Source: Gammaproteobacteria bacterium (GTDB taxonomy: Bacteria > Pseudomonadota > Gammaproteobacteria > Thiohalomonadales > Thiohalomonadaceae). From it: 50,435 nt of DNA. Numbering within the stretch: position 1 is the first letter of the stretch; the number at the start of each line of letters is the position of its first letter. The notes under the pieces were generated by a model. It was given only the letters and a program-made list of their open reading frames with translations, was not told the DNA's origin and did no database searches. The DNA lies in NCBI GenBank assembly GCA_024709225.1, contig JANJXC010000039.1, positions 1 through 50,435 of the forward strand, given 5' to 3'. The translations under genes and the position numbers were made by a program. Positions 17,324-25,300 of the stretch are shown here, piece after piece.

Positions 17324-18730
17324 ATGACCACCGCCCTGCTCTGGTTCCGCCGCGACCTGCGCCTGGCCGACAATCCGGCCCTGCGCACCGCCCTCGCCCA
17401 GTGCGAGCGGGTGATCCCGCTCTACATCGACACGCCGGAAGCCAGCGACGATGGTGCCGCCGCGCGCTGGTGGCTGCATCACAGCCTCGCCGCCCTGGAT
17501 GAAAGCCTGCAGCAAAAAGGCTCACGCCTGCTGCGGCGCCGCGGCGATGCGCTGGAAGTATTGCGCGCCGTGGCCCGGGAAAGCGGTGCCACCGCGGTGT
17601 ACTGGAACCGTCTCTACGAGCCGGCGGCCATCGCACGCGATCGCACCATCAAGGAGGCGCTGCACGCCGACGGCCTGCTGGCGGCAAGCCACAACGCCCT
17701 GTTGCTCAACGAGCCCTGGCAACTGCTCAAGGCCGACGGCACGCCCTACCGCGTCTTCACGCCCTACTGGAACGCGGCACAAAAACGCGGCTTCGATCTC
17801 GCCTTGCATGCGGCACCGGCGGCGCTGCCACCACTCCCGACGGCCTTGCACAGTGAACCGCTCGCGGCATTGCAGCTGCTGCCGCGGATACGCTGGGACA
17901 GTGGCCTGGCCGCAACCTGGCGACCGGGCGAAGCGGAGGCCACCGCGCGGCTGGCGGCATTCATCGAGCACGCCGTTGCCGACTATGCCGAGGCCCGTGA
18001 TCGACCGGGCCAGGCCGGCACGGCGCGCCTGTCGCCGCACCTGCATTTCGGCGAGGTCAGCCCGCAGCGCCTGATGGCGCTCGTGCAACAGCACCTGACC
18101 ACGCGGCGCGATGCCGGCCTGATACAAAATGCCGAGAGCTGGCTGCGCCAGCTGGTGTGGCGCGAATTTTCCCATCAGCTGCTGTACCACTTCCCGCACA
18201 CCGTCAACGAACCACTGGATGCGCGCTTCGCGCGTTTTCCCTGGCGCAGCGACTACATGGAAGACCTCAGCGCCTGGCAGCATGGCGATACCGGCATCCC
18301 CATCGTCGACGCCGGCATGCGCGAGCTGTGGCATACGGGCTGGATGCACAACCGCGTGCGCATGATCACCGCCTCGTTTCTGACCAAGAATCTGCTCATC
18401 CCCTGGCAGGAAGGTGCGCGCTGGTTCATGGATACGCTGGTGGACGCGGACCTCGCCAACAACACCCTGGGCTGGCAATGGGTGGCCGGTTGCGGCGCCG
18501 ATGCCGCGCCGTATTTCCGCATCTTCAATCCGGTCAGTCAGGGGGAGAAGTTCGACCCGCACGGTGATTACGTGCGGCAGTGGGTGCCGGAGCTGGCCGG
18601 GCTGCCGGACAGATACATCCATCAGCCCTGGGCGGCCCCGATCGCGCCGGCGGACTACCCGGCTCCGCGGGTGGACCTCAAGGCCAGCCGCGAGCGGGCG
18701 CTGGCGGCCTATGCCGCCATCCGGCGGTAG
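17324..18730 (+). CDS. phrB: Deoxyribodipyrimidine photolyase
   Basis: Repairs cyclobutane pyrimidine dimers using FAD and blue light. The 468-residue product begins MTTALLWFRRDLRLADNPAL, the antenna-domain signature, and has the C-terminal FAD domain: WLRQLVWREFSHQLLYHFPH, WHTGWMHNRVRMITASFLTK, then DLANNTLGWQWVAGCGADAA and PYFRIFNPVSQGEKFDP, all class I CPD photolyase motifs. The ATG at 17324 is chosen by family alignment. It begins 41 bases after a strong terminator, so its promoter must lie in that short gap, or within the hairpin, unless there is readthrough. Confidence 0.96.
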   Translation: MTTALLWFRRDLRLADNPALRTALAQCERVIPLYIDTPEASDDGAAARWWLHHSLAALDESLQQKGSRLLRRRGDALEVLRAVARESGATAVYWNRLYEPAAIARDRTIKEALHADGLLAASHNALLLNEPWQLLKADGTPYRVFTPYWNAAQKRGFDLALHAAPAALPPLPTALHSEPLAALQLLPRIRWDSGLAATWRPGEAEATARLAAFIEHAVADYAEARDRPGQAGTARLSPHLHFGEVSPQRLMALVQQHLTTRRDAGLIQNAESWLRQLVWREFSHQLLYHFPHTVNEPLDARFARFPWRSDYMEDLSAWQHGDTGIPIVDAGMRELWHTGWMHNRVRMITASFLTKNLLIPWQEGARWFMDTLVDADLANNTLGWQWVAGCGADAAPYFRIFNPVSQGEKFDPHGDYVRQWVPELAGLPDRYIHQPWAAPIAPADYPAPRVDLKASRERALAAYAAIRR

Positions 18731-18793
18731 CGCCGGTGCAGGAACCGTGGATACCCGCGCAAGGAAATATGCTGCAACCCCGCGTTGCCGCCA

Positions 18794-20185
18794 CTACACG
18801 TCGAGGCTGTAGCGCTTGATCTTACGCCACAGCGTCGACTTGTCGATACCGAGGATCTCCGCTGCCAGGGAGCGGTCGCCCTGCGTCTCGCGCAGGGTCT
18901 TCCTGATGAAGTACGCCTCGATCTCCTCCAGGCTCTGCGGCGGCAGATAATCCAGCGAGTTGTTCGGCGTCACGTGCTTGTCGGCAATATGCTGCGGCAG
19001 CACCTCCTCGCGGATCTTGTCGCCCTCGGTGAGAATGATCATGCGCTGCACCACGTTTTCCAGTTCGCGGACGTTGCCCGGCCAGTCGTAACGCAGCAGC
19101 GCGCCAAGTACCTCGGTGTCCATGCTTTTGACGGGCTTGTTCAGGCGGGTGGAGTATTTGTTCAGGAAATAATACGTCAGCAGCGGAATGTCATCGCGCC
19201 GCTCGCGCAGCGCCGGCACCGGCACCTCCATCACCATCAGGCGGTAGTACAGGTCTTCGCGGAACTCGGACTTCTCGATCAGGCTGGCCATGGATTTGTT
19301 GGTGGCGGCGATGATGCGCACGTCGACGCTGCACAGCGTCGTGTCCCCCATGGGATAAAAGCTGCCGTCCTGCAGCACGCGCAGCAGCTTGGCCTGCAGC
19401 GCCAGACTGGCATTGTTGATTTCATCCAGGAACAGGGTGCCGCCGTTGGCCGCTTCGAACAGGCCGATCTTGTTGCGTTCGGCGCCGGTGAAGGCGCCCT
19501 TCTTGTAGCCGAACAGCTCGCTTTCGATGAGATTTTCCGGGATCGCCGCGCAGTTGATGGCAATGAACGGGCGTTCGTTCCGCGCGCTCTGCAGATGAAT
19601 CTGCCGCGCCACCAGCTCCTTGCCGCAGCCGCTTTCTCCGGTGATCAGCACGCTGCAGTCATAGGCGGCGGCGGCATCGATCAGTTTGCGTACCTTGTTG
19701 ACGGCCGGCGATTCGCCGATGAGATCGCCCTTCTCCGCCAAGACGCGCTGCTGCTGGCGCAGGCGCTGGTTCTCGGTGCTGAGCAGGTAGTGCTGCAGGG
19801 CGCGTTCCACCGTGCAGCGCAGTTCGACGGTTTCAAACGGCTTGCGCAGGTAGTCGAATGCGCCGTTCTTCAGCGCATCGACCGCCGACTCCACCGTGGC
19901 ATAGCCGGTCACCAGGACAACCTGCGTACTCGCGCTCCGCGTCTTGACGAAGCCAAGCACATCCATGCCGCCACCACCCGGCATGCGCAGATCGGTGACC
20001 ACCACGCTGACCGGATTGTTCTCCACGTAATCCATGGCGAGATGGGCGTTTTCCACGGCCACCACCTCCACCGCGGGATGGATGTCGGCCAGGACATTGA
20101 CCATCAGCTCACGCATGTTCCTGTCGTCTTCAACGACAAGAATCACGCCGCCCTGCGCGGAGGCGATTACCTGTTCATCACTCAT
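18794..20185 (-). CDS. Sigma-54-dependent NtrC-family response regulator
   Basis: A 463-residue activator of RpoN-dependent promoters. The receiver domain has the acidic pair ED/D at residues 19-21, phospho-acceptor Asp65 ([10 protein letters not shown]) and Lys115. The AAA+ domain has Walker A GESGCGKE (183-190), the sigma-54 loop GAFTGA (230-235) and Walker B GTLFLDE; a Fis-type helix-turn-helix ends the protein ([20 protein letters not shown]). It overlaps the upstream histidine-kinase gene by eight bases, so the two are a two-component pair. Two sigma-54-like promoters lie 6.6 and 9.7 kb upstream in the adjacent cytochrome/chalcogen cluster, which is the natural candidate target; this link is inference. 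Confidence 0.95.
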   Translation of the reverse strand: MSDEQVIASAQGGVILVVEDDRNMRELMVNVLADIHPAVEVVAVENAHLAMDYVENNPVSVVVTDLRMPGGGGMDVLGFVKTRSASTQVVLVTGYATVESAVDALKNGAFDYLRKPFETVELRCTVERALQHYLLSTENQRLRQQQRVLAEKGDLIGESPAVNKVRKLIDAAAAYDCSVLITGESGCGKELVARQIHLQSARNERPFIAINCAAIPENLIESELFGYKKGAFTGAERNKIGLFEAANGGTLFLDEINNASLALQAKLLRVLQDGSFYPMGDTTLCSVDVRIIAATNKSMASLIEKSEFREDLYYRLMVMEVPVPALRERRDDIPLLTYYFLNKYSTRLNKPVKSMDTEVLGALLRYDWPGNVRELENVVQRMIILTEGDKIREEVLPQHIADKHVTPNNSLDYLPPQSLEEIEAYFIRKTLRETQGDRSLAAEILGIDKSTLWRKIKRYSLDV

Positions 20186-21524
20186 GTCCAGCTCTCTTCA
20201 TGTTCACCGTCGGCAACGACACCACGAATCGGGCGCCGCCTGCATAATCGCCATCATAACGGATGCTCGCACCGCGCTTGCCCAGCATCGCCTGGGAGAT
20301 GGATAGTCCGAGCCCGGTGCCGGAACCCACTTCCTTGGTGGTGAAGAAGGGATCGAACACGCGGCTGCGGTATTCCTCCGGCACCCCCGGCCCATTGTCC
20401 TCCACGGCGATGCGTATGTAGCGCGGGTCGCCCGGCAAGGCGCGGACAGTGATCTCCGGCTGCTCGACCCCTTCCAGGGCATGGATCGCATTCTGCAACA
20501 GATTGGTGAATACGATGTCGAGCTGGCCGCAGTCGCCCTCGACGATCAGGGGCTCCCGCGGCAGCAGCACGGCCACCTCGATGCCGTAGCGCCGCATGCG
20601 GCAGTTGATGAAGGTTTCGATGACTTCATTCAACAACTGGCCGATATCGCAGGTCTCGCCGCTGCACTGCTCCTTGCGCGCGTAGTTGAGCAGGTCCTGC
20701 ACGATGCGGGAGCAGCGTTTGGTTTCGTCGGAGACAACACGGGCATATTCGGCCACCTTCTGCGCGTTGGCGGGCTGCGCCTCGATGAGTTGCGAATAGC
20801 CCAGAATATTGCCCAGCGGGGTATTCAGTTCATGCGCCACGCCGGCGGCCAGCTGCCCCATGGCCACCAGCTTCTCGCGGTTGGCCACGGTATCCTGCAG
20901 TTCGCGATACTCGCTGATATCCAGCAGGGTGATGATCGCGCCCATGTCCGATTCATGCTCGCTGAAGAAGCCGAGATTGAGGGAGAACCAGCGCCGCCTG
21001 CCGTCAAAGTTCAGGGTGATCTCCTGATTGCGGATCGGCTGCTTGTAGAGAAAGGCATCGCGCATGATGGCGCGGTCGTGCTCGTTGGGCGTTATGAGAT
21101 CGAACAGGTTGCGCCCCTTCATCTGCTCGGCGCTCAGAGCGAACAGTTCTTCGGCCTGGCGGTTGACCGTCGTAACCGTCAGGTCGTCAGCCACGTTCAG
21201 CAGCACGCCGGGCAGGCTTTGCAGGATGGCATTGATCTTGTTGCGCTCGGTCAGCACCCGGGACTGGCATTCCTCCACGGTATGGAACATCGAACGCAGA
21301 CGGTTGATGGTCTGGTCATAGTCCTGTATCACCTGGCGCACCTGCAACGGCAGCCAGGGCAGGCTGCCGACCGGCTCCAGGGTGCCGCCCCGTGCATCCA
21401 GTATGCGGCGCTGCAGCCGGGTCAGATACAGGCGCGTGATCAGCCACAGGGACACCAGCGACAGCAGAACGGCGCCGCCGCCGAGCAATAGCCATGGCTG
21501 CAATGTGTTAAACGCGTCGCTCAT
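20178..21524 (-). CDS. PAS-domain sensor histidine kinase
   Basis: A 448-residue partner of the NtrC-type regulator. One N-terminal membrane helix (about 11-33) and a basic linker precede a PAS domain (about 95-210, NAILQSLPGVLLNVADDLTV). HisKA carries the phospho-acceptor His231 in GVAHELNTPLGN, and the ATPase domain has the N box (TNLLQNAIHALE), G1 (EDNGPGVPEEY), F box (FDPFFTTKEVG) and G2 (GTGLGLSISQ). There is no periplasmic sensor domain, so the signal is probably sensed in the cytoplasm or membrane, for example redox through the PAS fold. It starts about 270 bases downstream of the porin gene, behind that gene's terminator. Confidence 0.95.
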   Translation of the reverse strand: MSDAFNTLQPWLLLGGGAVLLSLVSLWLITRLYLTRLQRRILDARGGTLEPVGSLPWLPLQVRQVIQDYDQTINRLRSMFHTVEECQSRVLTERNKINAILQSLPGVLLNVADDLTVTTVNRQAEELFALSAEQMKGRNLFDLITPNEHDRAIMRDAFLYKQPIRNQEITLNFDGRRRWFSLNLGFFSEHESDMGAIITLLDISEYRELQDTVANREKLVAMGQLAAGVAHELNTPLGNILGYSQLIEAQPANAQKVAEYARVVSDETKRCSRIVQDLLNYARKEQCSGETCDIGQLLNEVIETFINCRMRRYGIEVAVLLPREPLIVEGDCGQLDIVFTNLLQNAIHALEGVEQPEITVRALPGDPRYIRIAVEDNGPGVPEEYRSRVFDPFFTTKEVGSGTGLGLSISQAMLGKRGASIRYDGDYAGGARFVVSLPTVNMKRAGHE

Positions 21525-21618
21525 GCTTGAATCGTTCCAGCGAAAATGTTGCCTGCATGCCGCTTACCATATCAGGATGCCGGTCACGGATGCCAGCCGT
21601 GATGGTTGGGGCCGCGCG

Positions 21619-21653
21619 AAAAAAAACGCGTGACGGCGGCAAGCCGTCACGCG
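21619..21653 (-). terminator. Rho-independent terminator of the porin-cytochrome genes
   Basis: Read leftward, an 11-bp perfect stem (CGCGTGACGGC / GCCGTCACGCG; 21627-21637 and 21643-21653) with a five-base loop is followed by eight T. It lies about 140 bases past the porin stop and separates the cluster from the downstream kinase/regulator genes. Confidence 0.92.
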
Positions 21654-21794
21654 CTGCTCAACAACAACACAAGTTCCAAGGAATCCTGTCAGCGCGGCCA
21701 TCCCCCACTGGCCGGCAAATAATCATTACGCCCTTAGTGCATGCCGATAACTCAGCGCGCATGGGGTCCTGTGCATGGTCATGCAACAGGTCAG

Positions 21795-22991
21795 TTAGAA
21801 GATCACCTGCAGGCCCAGCGTGGTCTGCGCATTGTTCTGCAGCGTGTGGTCCGTGGCATGCTCCTTGTCAAATTTCACCATGGCGTGTTCCAGCGTCAGC
21901 TTCACCTTCTGGCCATCGATATAGTAGTTGGCGCCAAAACCCGTGATGGTCTGGTCCAGGTCGCTGCCGGTCACGTTGTACTTGGCGCTGTCGTGGCGGG
22001 CAAACAGCTGCAGCCGGCCCATGCCTACCTTGCCGGGGAGCAAATAGCCGGCCTTGATGTAGTTGGCCTCCAGCTGGGTGGTGATCGGCAGTGTGGCGTC
22101 CGGGTCCTTGTTGATGGCGTCGCCAACATCGTAGTCAAAATAGGCGGCCGACAAGGTATAGGTACCGGAGGCGGTCGGCTGTTCATAGAAGATATCGGCC
22201 GTCATGCCCTGATAGTCCTGGCTGTCCCGCCGCAGGGTCGAATTGGCGTAGGCGACATCCGGCTGGAAGTCATAGCCGACACCGATGGTGAGTACCTGGC
22301 GCGTACCCAGGTAGGTGCCGAGATAGCCGTAGTCGAACTCCGGATCGAAGGCGGAATAGTGCGCGCGGGCGGTGATGCGCGGGGCATCCTTCGGCACATC
22401 GTCACCTTCACGTCCATCCGCCACCATCAGGCGATACTGGAACTTCGCGTCGGCCAGATTGCCCCACATGGCCACACCGGTATCCCGCGTGCCGCCGAAC
22501 GGCGTATAGGAATTGACCGAACGGTCCAGGGTCAGCGGCTCGAGGCAGGCCTCGAGATTTTCGCGCGAGAAGGTGTTCTTGAAACGGCCGACGATGAAGC
22601 GCGTTGCATCGGTGAAATCCAGCGTGATATAGGCATCGCGATAATAGACGCTGCGTTCGTCATTGGCATATTTGCTGTCGTTGCCGGCCTCCAGCTGGGC
22701 GTAGAATCCGATCTCATCGTTGTACTGTCCCATGAAGGTCAGACGGTTGCGGCGCAGGAAGGTATCGAACGAGCTGCCGCTGTTGCTGGCGGAGCTGTAA
22801 TCGCGATTCTGCATCCACATCTGCAAGGCATAGCTGAAGGTGACGTACCCCTCCTCGCCGTGCTGAATGGTCGGTCCGGCCTGCACCAGCCCCGGCAGGG
22901 CCGCACAGGAAAGGCCGGACGCCAGAAGCACGGTGCGGATCATTTTGGGGAGCTGGTGAGCTCCGCGAGCGCTACGGTTATTGCCATTCAT
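21795..22991 (-). CDS. Outer-membrane porin-like beta-barrel, ExtI-like candidate
   Basis: A 398-residue protein with a signal peptide (VLLASGLSCAALPGLVQA) and alternating hydrophobic/polar strands throughout: EGYVTFSYALQMWMQNRDYS, FLRRNRLTFMGQYNDEIGFY, AYITLDFTDATRFIVGRFKN, ending with aromatic TTLGLQVIF, the usual C-terminal Phe of outer-membrane barrels. It resembles phosphate-selective/selenite-type porins; placed beside multihaem cytochromes and a rhodanese lipoprotein it fits the ExtI-type porins implicated in selenite/tellurite reduction in Geobacter. Starts two bases after the triheme cytochrome stop with GGAGGT upstream, so the two are coupled. Family assignment rests on context and barrel pattern, not a search. 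Confidence 0.8.
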   Translation of the reverse strand: MNGNNRSARGAHQLPKMIRTVLLASGLSCAALPGLVQAGPTIQHGEEGYVTFSYALQMWMQNRDYSSASNSGSSFDTFLRRNRLTFMGQYNDEIGFYAQLEAGNDSKYANDERSVYYRDAYITLDFTDATRFIVGRFKNTFSRENLEACLEPLTLDRSVNSYTPFGGTRDTGVAMWGNLADAKFQYRLMVADGREGDDVPKDAPRITARAHYSAFDPEFDYGYLGTYLGTRQVLTIGVGYDFQPDVAYANSTLRRDSQDYQGMTADIFYEQPTASGTYTLSAAYFDYDVGDAINKDPDATLPITTQLEANYIKAGYLLPGKVGMGRLQLFARHDSAKYNVTGSDLDQTITGFGANYYIDGQKVKLTLEHAMVKFDKEHATDHTLQNNAQTTLGLQVIF

Positions 22992-22993
22992 TG

Positions 22994-23515
22994 TTATTTA
23001 CCTCCCCCAGCCAGTGACATGTAGTGCTTATTCAGTTCGTTCATGTCGGCACCGCTGTGACAGCTGGCGCAGGCGTTGGCCGTGTCGCTGCGCGGATTGC
23101 CGATGAGTCCCTTGTGGGAAATATCCTGTTTCATCACCCGCGGGTTACCCTGATGGCAGCCGACACAGGAGTTGTTCACGGTCTTGTGCTGGGTGTGCCA
23201 CGGTGCGCTGGCACTCTCCATGCTCGGAGCGGCGGCCCGCTTGCCGTTATGACACTTGAAGCAGCTCGATGCGCCCATGCCGCAGGCATTTGCCAAGGGA
23301 ATCGGCGACATGCGGCTGGCCCCTTCGTGAACCACGCTAAGCGCCTCATTGCCCCAACCCGCCGCGGCTGGCACCAGCTCGGTTGCGACCACCGTTTCTT
23401 CCGGCTCGTTGACAAGCATCACGGTCAACACGGTACCCAAGGTCAGTGCGCCCATGACGAAGGCTGCGCGTGTCAGCTGTCGTACTGCCTTGCCCATCAT
23501 CGTTGTTACCATCAT
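22994..23515 (-). CDS. Triheme c-type cytochrome, membrane-anchored or exported
   Basis: A 173-residue protein with three CXXCH haem sites (CFKCH, CVGCH and CASCH), each with a possible distal His nearby. The N-terminal segment (AAFVMGALTLGTVLTVMLV) is a signal or uncleaved anchor, so haem is attached in the periplasm. The ATG at 23515 has a strong GGAGGAG five bases upstream; the longer in-frame ORF is not needed. It is immediately upstream of, and probably coupled to, the porin gene, suggesting an electron-transfer conduit or porin-cytochrome partner. I cannot name the exact family. Confidence 0.85.
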   Translation of the reverse strand: MMVTTMMGKAVRQLTRAAFVMGALTLGTVLTVMLVNEPEETVVATELVPAAAGWGNEALSVVHEGASRMSPIPLANACGMGASSCFKCHNGKRAAAPSMESASAPWHTQHKTVNNSCVGCHQGNPRVMKQDISHKGLIGNPRSDTANACASCHSGADMNELNKHYMSLAGGGK

Positions 23516-23612
23516 TGAACTCCTCCTCTCCTGTGGTTCCTGCCGCATCGGCTGCATCATTTTTTAGCTTGCTGCCCTATCGTCAGCGGCAAGGACCATG
23601 GTCCTGCCGCAT

Positions 23613-23864
23613 TCACTTCTGTTTTTCGGCACGCCGCTTTTCCTCCGCCCGGCGTATGTCTTCCTCACTGGTGCCTGTGGCGCACATGCAGGTGGGGCCG
23701 CGTCGGAATTTGAGCGCGGATTTTTTTTCTCCCGCCGGCGCGCTCTGCGCCTCGATGGGCGGCAACGCTGCGGCATCGCTGTTGTCCTGCGCGGCGGCCG
23801 CGCCGGACAGCAGCAACAGCATTGTCACCATGACTTTGCCGCCCCGCCATTTCGCAACCTTCAT
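23613..23864 (-). CDS. Small exported CxC protein in the cytochrome cluster
   Basis: An 83-residue protein with a signal peptide (GGKVMVTMLLLLSGAAAAQ) and a short mature region ending in a highly charged helix (EEDIRRAEEKRRAEKQK). Just before that helix is GPTCMCATGTS, a CxC pair that could bind metal or take part in thiol chemistry. GGGAGC precedes the ATG at 23864. It sits between the pentaheme and triheme genes on the same strand. Geobacter ext loci also carry small accessory proteins, but I cannot establish homology from sequence alone. Confidence 0.7.
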   Translation of the reverse strand: MKVAKWRGGKVMVTMLLLLSGAAAAQDNSDAAALPPIEAQSAPAGEKKSALKFRRGPTCMCATGTSEEDIRRAEEKRRAEKQK

Positions 23865-24013
23865 GCCCCTGCTCCCAGGCAAGCTTCCCCTCTCTCTAAG
23901 CACAGCACATGCCACATTGCGATCTCCCGTAATTTCAAGGTATTAGCGCTGCCCGTATGTTGCCAGGTGATTGCATCACCACACCCCGGCACCTGTGCAT
24001 CTCAATTTGCAAT

Positions 24014-25237
24014 TCAACTCGGCAGCTGCGCCGTGAGACGCACCGCCTCGTAACGGGTGGCCTCGGCCTCCTGCAGGGCCTGCCGCAGCAGTGCCAGCAC
24101 CTCCGGCGACAAGGCCTCGGCGTGGCGCAGGCTGTCGCGGAACATGCGCTCATAGTGCTCCCGTGGCGCGACATCCAGCCGCAGTTCGACGCGCCAGTCG
24201 CCCGCCGCGGGGATGGCAAACGGCTGCGTGACGACAAACTCACCGCCGGCCGGGATGCGGGTGTCGAACGCCTCGGTGGTCAGCGCCACATTCACCCCCC
24301 AGCCGATGATGCGATGTGCAATCGGCTGTCTTGCGCCCTGGGCATCCACCAGCGTCAACACCACGTCCACCTTCGGCACCATGTAGGTGGGAAAGTGATG
24401 ACCGGCACCGGTATTGCGGAGCACCGCCCGCGCCAAGGCCTCGTTGGCCCGAGCGCCGGGCAACACCTCCAGCACGATATCCAGTGCCTGCAGCACCATG
24501 TCACGATCATGCACACCGCGGAACAGGTGCTGGCGCTCCGGCATATGGCAGGTCTGGCAGGTCTGCTGCGGCGCCTGCGCGCTGGCCAGCCACTGCGCAT
24601 AGGTATCTTCTTGCAATTTGCCATTCACCCGCGGCCCGTCCGGCGGAAACTGGTGACAGGTGGCGCAGAAGCGGCTGTCTTCGAATGCCGCCGACGCCAC
24701 AAAGCCGCCGTGCGGCACCGGCTGGGGCACGGCCTTGTTGGCGGGCGGGCCAAAGCGCTGGTGGCCGCGCACATGACAGGCGGCACAGACCAGGCCGTGG
24801 TCCGCCAGGTCCGCTGGCACATAATCCGGTGGTGCGCTCTTCGGTGCGCCCGGCCAACCCTGCTGCAAGGCCACCAGCGCCTTCTGTTCCGCCAGCGGCG
24901 CGTGGCAACGCAGGCACCGGTTGCCCTGCTCCTGCCCCATCAGGCGCAACTGCCACTGAATGCCGGGGCCCATGGTGTGGGAGTGCAGACTGCCGCGCCA
25001 CTGTTCCCACTGCGCAGCGTGGCACTGGGCGCAGTCCGCCACGCCCAGCGCGGCCTCGAGGGCGGTGTAACCTGCCGGCGGCGTGCCCTGGGGCGGGATC
25101 GGCTCCGCCCAGTGGCGGGCCAGAAATGCCTCCACCGCCTGGTCCGCATTCGGTGCTGGTGCGCGATCACAGGCAGTGAGCAGGGCCACCAATGCCAGTG
25201 CTGCAAAGCTCGCCGCCAATCCCGGTCGTCGCATCAT
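24014..25237 (-). CDS. Pentaheme c-type cytochrome lipoprotein
   Basis: A 407-residue lipoprotein (lipobox LLTAC, Cys23) with five CXXCH sites in the first 240 residues: CAQCH (69-73), CLRCH, CAACH, CATCH and CQTCH. The C-terminal third is haem-free and beta-rich (GHHFPTYMVPKVDVVLTLVD, then GEFVVTQPFAIPAAGDWRVE), an arrangement seen in surface or periplasmic multihaem lipoproteins. Together with the porin and rhodanese lipoprotein it fits an outer-membrane electron-transfer module. A hairpin precedes it (25251-25278), so its level may be set separately from the rhodanese gene. Two ATG codons are adjacent at the start; the first is used. Confidence 0.92.
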   Translation of the reverse strand: MMRRPGLAASFAALALVALLTACDRAPAPNADQAVEAFLARHWAEPIPPQGTPPAGYTALEAALGVADCAQCHAAQWEQWRGSLHSHTMGPGIQWQLRLMGQEQGNRCLRCHAPLAEQKALVALQQGWPGAPKSAPPDYVPADLADHGLVCAACHVRGHQRFGPPANKAVPQPVPHGGFVASAAFEDSRFCATCHQFPPDGPRVNGKLQEDTYAQWLASAQAPQQTCQTCHMPERQHLFRGVHDRDMVLQALDIVLEVLPGARANEALARAVLRNTGAGHHFPTYMVPKVDVVLTLVDAQGARQPIAHRIIGWGVNVALTTEAFDTRIPAGGEFVVTQPFAIPAAGDWRVELRLDVAPREHYERMFRDSLRHAEALSPEVLALLRQALQEAEATRYEAVRLTAQLPS

Positions 25238-25250
25238 TCGTTCTCGAAAT

Positions 25251-25278
25251 AGAAAAGGCCCACGGCAAGCCGTGGGCC
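25251..25278 (-). terminator. Hairpin between the rhodanese and pentaheme genes
   Basis: GGCCCACGGC and GCCGTGGGCC form a perfect 10-bp stem around AA/TT at 25257-25278; read leftward it is followed by TTTTC. It lies inside an apparent operon and probably acts as a partial terminator/attenuator or RNA-stability element. Confidence 0.65.
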
Positions 25279-25300
25279 AACAAGGAGGCGTTACCTCGAA

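Noticed and set aside
18785..20344. A 519-codon plus-strand frame opposite the sigma-54 regulator
   Set aside because: The reverse-strand reading gives complete receiver, AAA+ and Fis domains, so the plus-strand frame is a shadow.
23584..23610. Imperfect hairpin with GGACCATGGTCC downstream of the small CxC gene as a terminator
   Set aside because: No T-run follows on the leftward strand and the neighbouring genes appear to be one unit.
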